Position numbers and translations under genes: made by a program. The notes under the pieces are model-generated. The model ran no database searches and had not been told where the DNA came from. It saw only the letters and a program-made list of their open reading frames with translations. A stretch of 64,000 nucleotides of DNA from positions 1,015,501 to 1,079,500 of the forward strand of contig JALIRH010000061.1 of NCBI GenBank assembly GCA_023055505.1. Reading direction: 5' to 3'. This stretch comes from Callipepla californica brunnescens (lineage: Eukaryota; Chordata; Aves; Galliformes; Odontophoridae). Below are positions 59,533 through 64,000 of this stretch, piece after piece. Position 1 is the stretch's first letter. Every line of letters starts with the position of its first letter.

Positions 59533-62500
59533 GTAAATACTGGCAATAAAAAGAAGACAACACAATATGAAGAATGATTTCAAGAACATCCTCAATACAG
59601 ACATTTTTGTGATGGAGATGTGTTATGGTTGGAACTAGGAGCAGGGACTGTGGCTTTGTTTCTAGGAAAATAATTTCAGAAAGTTTCGGAGTGGTATGAC
59701 TAATGAGGAAGGAATGACATCCCTAAAATCTGGACTGCTTTACCCCACCAGGCTGTCCTCAGAGATTCTTGCCCATGAAGAGAAAGCACAGTTTCAACTT
59801 CAATAGATGCAGTTCTTATTTATTCTTGGTGCAGTTGATAGGGTGACTCACTCCCTGCTAATGAAAGCCGGGTGTTTTTCCTTAAAAAAAAAAAAAACAT
59901 TTTGAATTCATTCAAGCAAAACAGATTTTACTTGCTGCCTTTGTTTTGCTATTTTCTGAGTAGGATTAGAGGACAATGTTAATAGGTAGAAATACAAAGA
60001 CATGTTTGACCCTGCATAAGCATAAAGTGAAAAGCACACAATTAAAAGACCAGTGAACTAGAAAGAAAGGTGTACAGTGAGTAACAGCAGGTGTGCAGGT
60101 CTGCTTGTCTTGAACATGGCGCAATGTGATCTCAATCTCAGCCTTCACAAAGACCGTGAATAAGAACACAGAACAAAGGAAAAAGAAAATGGAGCCACAT
60201 CCCCCCTTAGCGTAAAATGCCAAAGCTCTGCTGGAGCAAATGGGGCTCTGCTTAATAGCCTTAAGTAAGGATTTCATCTTCTCTGTTATCTCCCCAGCTG
60301 GGATATTGCCAGACTGCCACGTAGGCATCACCCCACCCATCCTCGCGATACTCACCTTGCTCACAGCATAACAGCTCATTCCTGTGACTTGCAGCAAGGG
60401 GTTCATGGTGGGAGTTCACCCCACTGCCTGCATCCTGCAAGCAGCAATGTCTGCCCCAGGGCTCTCAGCCTGGGATCTGCTCATGGGCATGTGTAAAGGG
60501 GCCCAGGCACATACATTTTACATAAGCTTAAGCAAGGTTCTTTTTCTTTTTTTTTTTTTTAATTTGCTACCATTTAAAGCATGCAAATCTAGAGGAAAAA
60601 AAATAGAAAAAATAACATGCTATATTACAAAGAATTTTTGGGGGGGTCTTAAGTCTAAGTCTCTTTGTCCAAGCTCCTTATCTTTCCAAAGTGTCAAAGT
60701 GCATCTCCACCTCTGCTACCTACTGCCTTGTTTGTCCATTTTCGATAGCCAATCTGAACACAGTCCTGCATCTGCTATAACAATCTGCATCTTCACTAGA
60801 GATGCTTACTGAATATCTCTGTGATAGTTCCTGATCTGCACCACCTCTGCAATTCTAAATAATGCATTTACCTAGCTGTGTCAACTTTCACATTCAACAG
60901 TAAAGAATGCCTTACTTTTGCAGATTTAGCTAATCCACTCCTCAGTGCATTTTCATCCCAGAAGATGGTCTTTAAGATTTGACTACAGACTGTGATTCTT
61001 TGTCTGCCAGAGCTGTTATTCAGCTATTGTCAGTGAATGTGTCCATAAAAATGATGTTCTATAATCATGGCACCTCTGTACTAATAATTTAATGATTTTC
61101 ATATTTTTTCATGAGTTTTATCTACACAATCACAGGCTATTTGTCATATTAAGTTCCTAGGGTGTTTTTATTGCTTAATCAGTTTAAAGATAATAGTTAA
61201 AGTATAGATTCGATTTTTCAGAAAGTTATAATGTAAGGGATGACATGAAATCATATGCAGAACTTGAATCTAATGATTCCTTTGGAGAACTCAATTCCTA
61301 AGTACTCTACATCCCAGGTTGCAGAAAAAAAGACAGCTCTTTTTTGCAATGCATTTGAAGAGAACAGATATCTAATTTCTAACTTCATTACAATAAACTG
61401 GAAATTAGGTAACTGCCAATATCAAATATTTTCAAGAGAAATGCTGTCTCACTGAAGGGAAATGCATAATTTCCAGGGCTTTGGGAGGAGCTAGTGTAGC
61501 TGTCCTCTGGTGCAGTGGGGTAAGTGAAGCAAAACTGACCCTTTTTCCTATGAGCTGGTTTGCTGGGTCAACTGTCAAAATTAATGTATAAGACAAGGAC
61601 AGGTGGCTTCAATGCATGATAGGAAGCTCAGAAATCCATTATCGTTAGAAATATGGAAGGTATATCATATGTTTGTGAGAACAGGCAGAGGAAGGTTCAG
61701 AGATAATCTGAAGTGTAGACTTAAACCCAGTCTTAGCGTTGCTGTTCCACACAAAACCTCCTGCACGATTCAGCAACTGCACTTTGCAGAGTCATTTCCT
61801 GTGAGTCAGAAAAAGCTCTCACAGAGAAAGAACAGTTTTGCTAAACTGGATAAGTAATACCTGCTTTTATGATTTCCATTCTTACGGGAGGCAGCTTTCT
61901 CTATCCAAATTTCTGTATTATGCTAAGAATAGGTGCTGGATACTGTTTGCCCCTATTGTCCCTAGATTTGCACGGCCTTTTTTATGTAACAGAGCTGTTC
62001 AGGATGTTTCTTCCTATCTGCCTCCCACACCATTCTGGTGCCAGGCAGGTAAGCTCTGCATGCAGCCCCCTGCACCTGTTCACACTGTCTCCTGGTGTGC
62101 ATGTGTAACAGAGGGAAGTGGGCGCTGAAAGAACAGCACGACTAATGCAGCTAATTGATTAGAAGAAGTAACACTGGTAGGTTTGTACTTAAACTGCATT
62201 AAAATATTCATTGTTAATTGCTTATTCTTTCAATGTTCTAGCTTACAGCCCCGGAGTCTGCAATCACCTATTAATGACACAGGAAGTACCATGCAAAAAA
62301 ATATCTGTTCCAGCTGCCCAACAGCACCAGCTAATGTGCTCAGATCCTTTTGCAGGAGTGAGGAAGCAGGTTGTTTGCTCTATTCATTCTGTGCCAGGGT
62401 TGCCAGGATGTTGAACAAGGTTGTGTTTACACAAGGAGTTCTCTGCTGATACAAGAGTACTGCTGCACTCCATTGGCAAAAGGCTTCTCATGCAATCCCA

Positions 62501-63264
62501 GGCTACCACATCAGAACTGTAGAAAGCCACCCCTTACAAGTGAGCAGCACTAGAAGTAAAACAGTAGGTATACCTTACGACAACTCTTCAAATAAGGGAA
62601 TTCTGACAGTGCAGCTATGCTTGGGCAGAGGTGTAAGGAGTTAACAGATGTAAAATAATTCTTCCATATTTCTGTTATGTTTAAGTGCATATTCATGAGA
62701 AAATGCATGTGTAAGAAAAATATGTGGAAGACTGGGATCTAGGAGAGAGAAAGTGAAGAAAGTTGCCTTTGAAAGTTCTTACTGTGATTCACTTCTGTAA
62801 ACAACGATTAATTAATCTTTTGTACTGAGGTGGCATTGAATCATCTCATAGAATAATTTAGGAAGGGAAGATGTGGAAGAAGAAGTGAAACATTAAAGCC
62901 TCAAGTATAAACATAGGCACAAGAACAAAAGTGTACAAACTGCACATGAACAAATCTAGTACAGGAAGCCATAAAATTCCTAACCAATAGAGGAATTTTT
63001 TTTAATGGCTTCTCAGTAGAAAAATGGTAGAGACAAGAAGTGTTCGGTGTTCAGGATCTGACAGTAGAAGACTGGTCACCAATGCACTTGATGACCCAGG
63101 TGGACCATTTCAATATTATGCTTCAAATAAATGTTTTAGGAGATGCAGCAGAACATGGTACAAGTATAGAAAGACAACCATTTCCCAGATGTCAAACGGG
63201 AAGGAGCCTCAGCTTCAGAGAATGTCAGAGTGAGCACTACCACCCCATACCATCTCTCTTTCCT
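59533..63264. other. Unique sequence, no gene seen
   Basis: Two long frames overlap head to head: 146 codons at 59966-60406 (minus) and 142 codons at 60384-60812 (plus). The second passes through a T-run (about 60546-60560) that gives a phenylalanine string. Neither resembles a known protein. A weak inverted CR1-tail-like phrase (gaatcatctcatagaataat) lies at about 62838. Nothing else was identified. Confidence 0.45.
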
Positions 63265-63504
63265 ACAAACTGCAGCATAGGAAGTTCTGCGCAAATGTGC
63301 ATGGGAACTTCTTCACAGTGCAGTGACGGAGTGCTGGCACAGGCTGCACAGAGAGGTGGTGGAATCTCCTTCTCTGGAGATATTCAAGACCTGCCTGGAT
63401 GTCTACCTGTGCAACCTGGGCTAGGGAGCTGCTTTGGCAGAGGGGCTAGACTCAATGATCTCTAGAGGACCCTTCCAACCCCTACAGTTCTGTGATTCTG
63501 TGAT
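63265..63504 (+). mobile_element. CR1 LINE 3' fragment with ORF2 end
   Basis: The copy starts at 'acaaactgcagcataggaag' (usual CR1: aaactggagcacaggaag). It continues through 'gggaacttcttcacagtg' and the ORF2 C-terminus, open from 63329 to a stop at 63422-63424: W-H-R-L-H-R-E-V-V-E-S-P-S-L-E-I-F, then L-D-V-Y-L-C-N. The 3' UTR includes 'gatctctagaggacccttcc' and the tail is 'ttctgtgattctgtgat', ending at 63504. A small indel near 63319-63322 shifts the frame relative to the 16.4 kb copy. Both copies share LHREVVES and the 'ctggcacaggctgcac' nucleotide string, so they are the same subfamily. Confidence 0.95.
63329..63424 (+). pseudogene. CR1 ORF2 C-terminal remnant
   Basis: About 31 codons plus stop of CR1 ORF2, lying within the CR1 fragment that ends at 63504. 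The residues E-C-W-H-R-L-H-R-E-V-V match the minus-strand remnant at 16498-16755 almost residue for residue. A longer open frame over 63040-63465 reads the same DNA in another register and is not the real one. It is non-functional. Confidence 0.85.
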
Positions 63505-64000
63505 ACAGTGGTTGAGCCCCTCGTGATAGATAAGAGCAGTGCAGGATATTGCCTTGAAATAAAGCAGACAAATGGTTATTTTTTAAGAGGAAGGCTGTTG
63601 CTGCTTCCAGAAGGCTGCAGAGGGACCGCTCTCTCTGTGCGTCAATCCCATTTGTGGGATACACCCACTGTTAGACTTTTCAGGGAGAAGAAATGAGTGT
63701 AGAAATAAAGAGAGTGTATATATAGATAAATAGACAATACATATATGCAGACTGTATAGAATCTTCCTTGCGTCTGTTACTGAGCTGTAGTTCTCGTGCC
63801 CCAAGCAATGTACTGAGCTAGACACAAAGTTCAGTTACTAAATGAAAGTGAGATATCTGCAAGGGACATGACCCAGATACATGCCCCCTAACCTCTCACT
63901 GCTCACTCTCCACGCCACTTTCCCCTAATTTCCAACTTCTGCCTTGCAAGCAACACTCTACATTGCACAAACTGCAGGTAAGCCTGTCCTGCAAAGCTGC
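63505..64000. other. Unique sequence, no gene seen
   Basis: A short (TA/GATA)-like AT-rich stretch lies near 63715-63750. No coding sequence or repeat family is recognisable to the end of the window. Confidence 0.5.

Noticed and set aside
59966..60812. Two 140-plus-codon frames overlapping head to head
   Set aside because: Neither resembles a known protein; one is prolonged by a T-run; chance length.
62838..62880. Another inverted CR1 3' tip
   Set aside because: Only one loosely matching phrase; the 3' UTR that should follow is absent.
63040..63465. 141-codon plus-strand frame
   Set aside because: Its second half reads CR1 DNA in the wrong register; the true ORF2 remnant is at 63329-63424.
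1..64000. CRISPR arrays, operons, prophage or bacterial mobile elements
   Set aside because: No spaced direct repeats, ribosome-binding sites or dense coding; the sequence is vertebrate in character.

Overview
This window looks like nuclear DNA from a bird, most likely a galliform such as chicken, turkey or quail. The main evidence is repeat content. At least eight copies of the CR1 non-LTR retrotransposon are present, in both orientations. Several end in the avian CR1 tail, a short tandem of ATTCTRTG units with no poly(A). I recognised no L1, Alu-like or other young SINE, and no LTR retrovirus. Base composition is AT-rich with sparse CpG, and microsatellites and A/T homopolymers are common. 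That fits a macrochromosome gene desert or the inside of a very large intron. The galliform assignment is inference; bird is well supported.

I found no protein-coding gene, no exon I can defend, and no rRNA or tRNA gene. The longest open frames (166 codons at 5374-5874 minus, 146 at 59966-60406 minus, 142 at 60384-60812 plus) are about what chance gives in 64 kb over six frames, and none resembles a protein I know. The only recognisable coding sequence is decayed reverse-transcriptase ORF2 inside CR1 copies.

Layout. 1-5 kb: unique sequence, an old CR1 (1590-2052), a perfect 10-bp hairpin (2346-2374) and a 251-nt pure polypyrimidine tract (4861-5111) with nested repeat structure. 5-16 kb: unique sequence with one MIR-like remnant. 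16.4-23.1 kb: the CR1-rich part, with four copies including the longest (16413-17143, minus). 23-42 kb: unique sequence with worn ancient repeats (26395-26725, 39645-39720, 41088-41930), a CR1 fragment at 27.8 kb, a CR1 3' tip at 31.4 kb, simple repeats and a 14-bp hairpin (35778-35810). 42-55 kb: mostly featureless, with a homeodomain/POU-rich patch near 50.75 kb. 55.9-57.4 kb: the most distinctive block, locally CpG-rich and followed by motif-dense sequence that looks like a conserved regulatory element or an unannotated promoter/first exon. 57-64 kb: homopolymers, a CA repeat and a final CR1 (63265-63504) of the same subfamily as the 16.4 kb copy in the opposite orientation.

There are no genes to connect into a pathway. 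If the window has a function it is probably regulatory, and the best candidates are given with low confidence. I did not find a new biological system.
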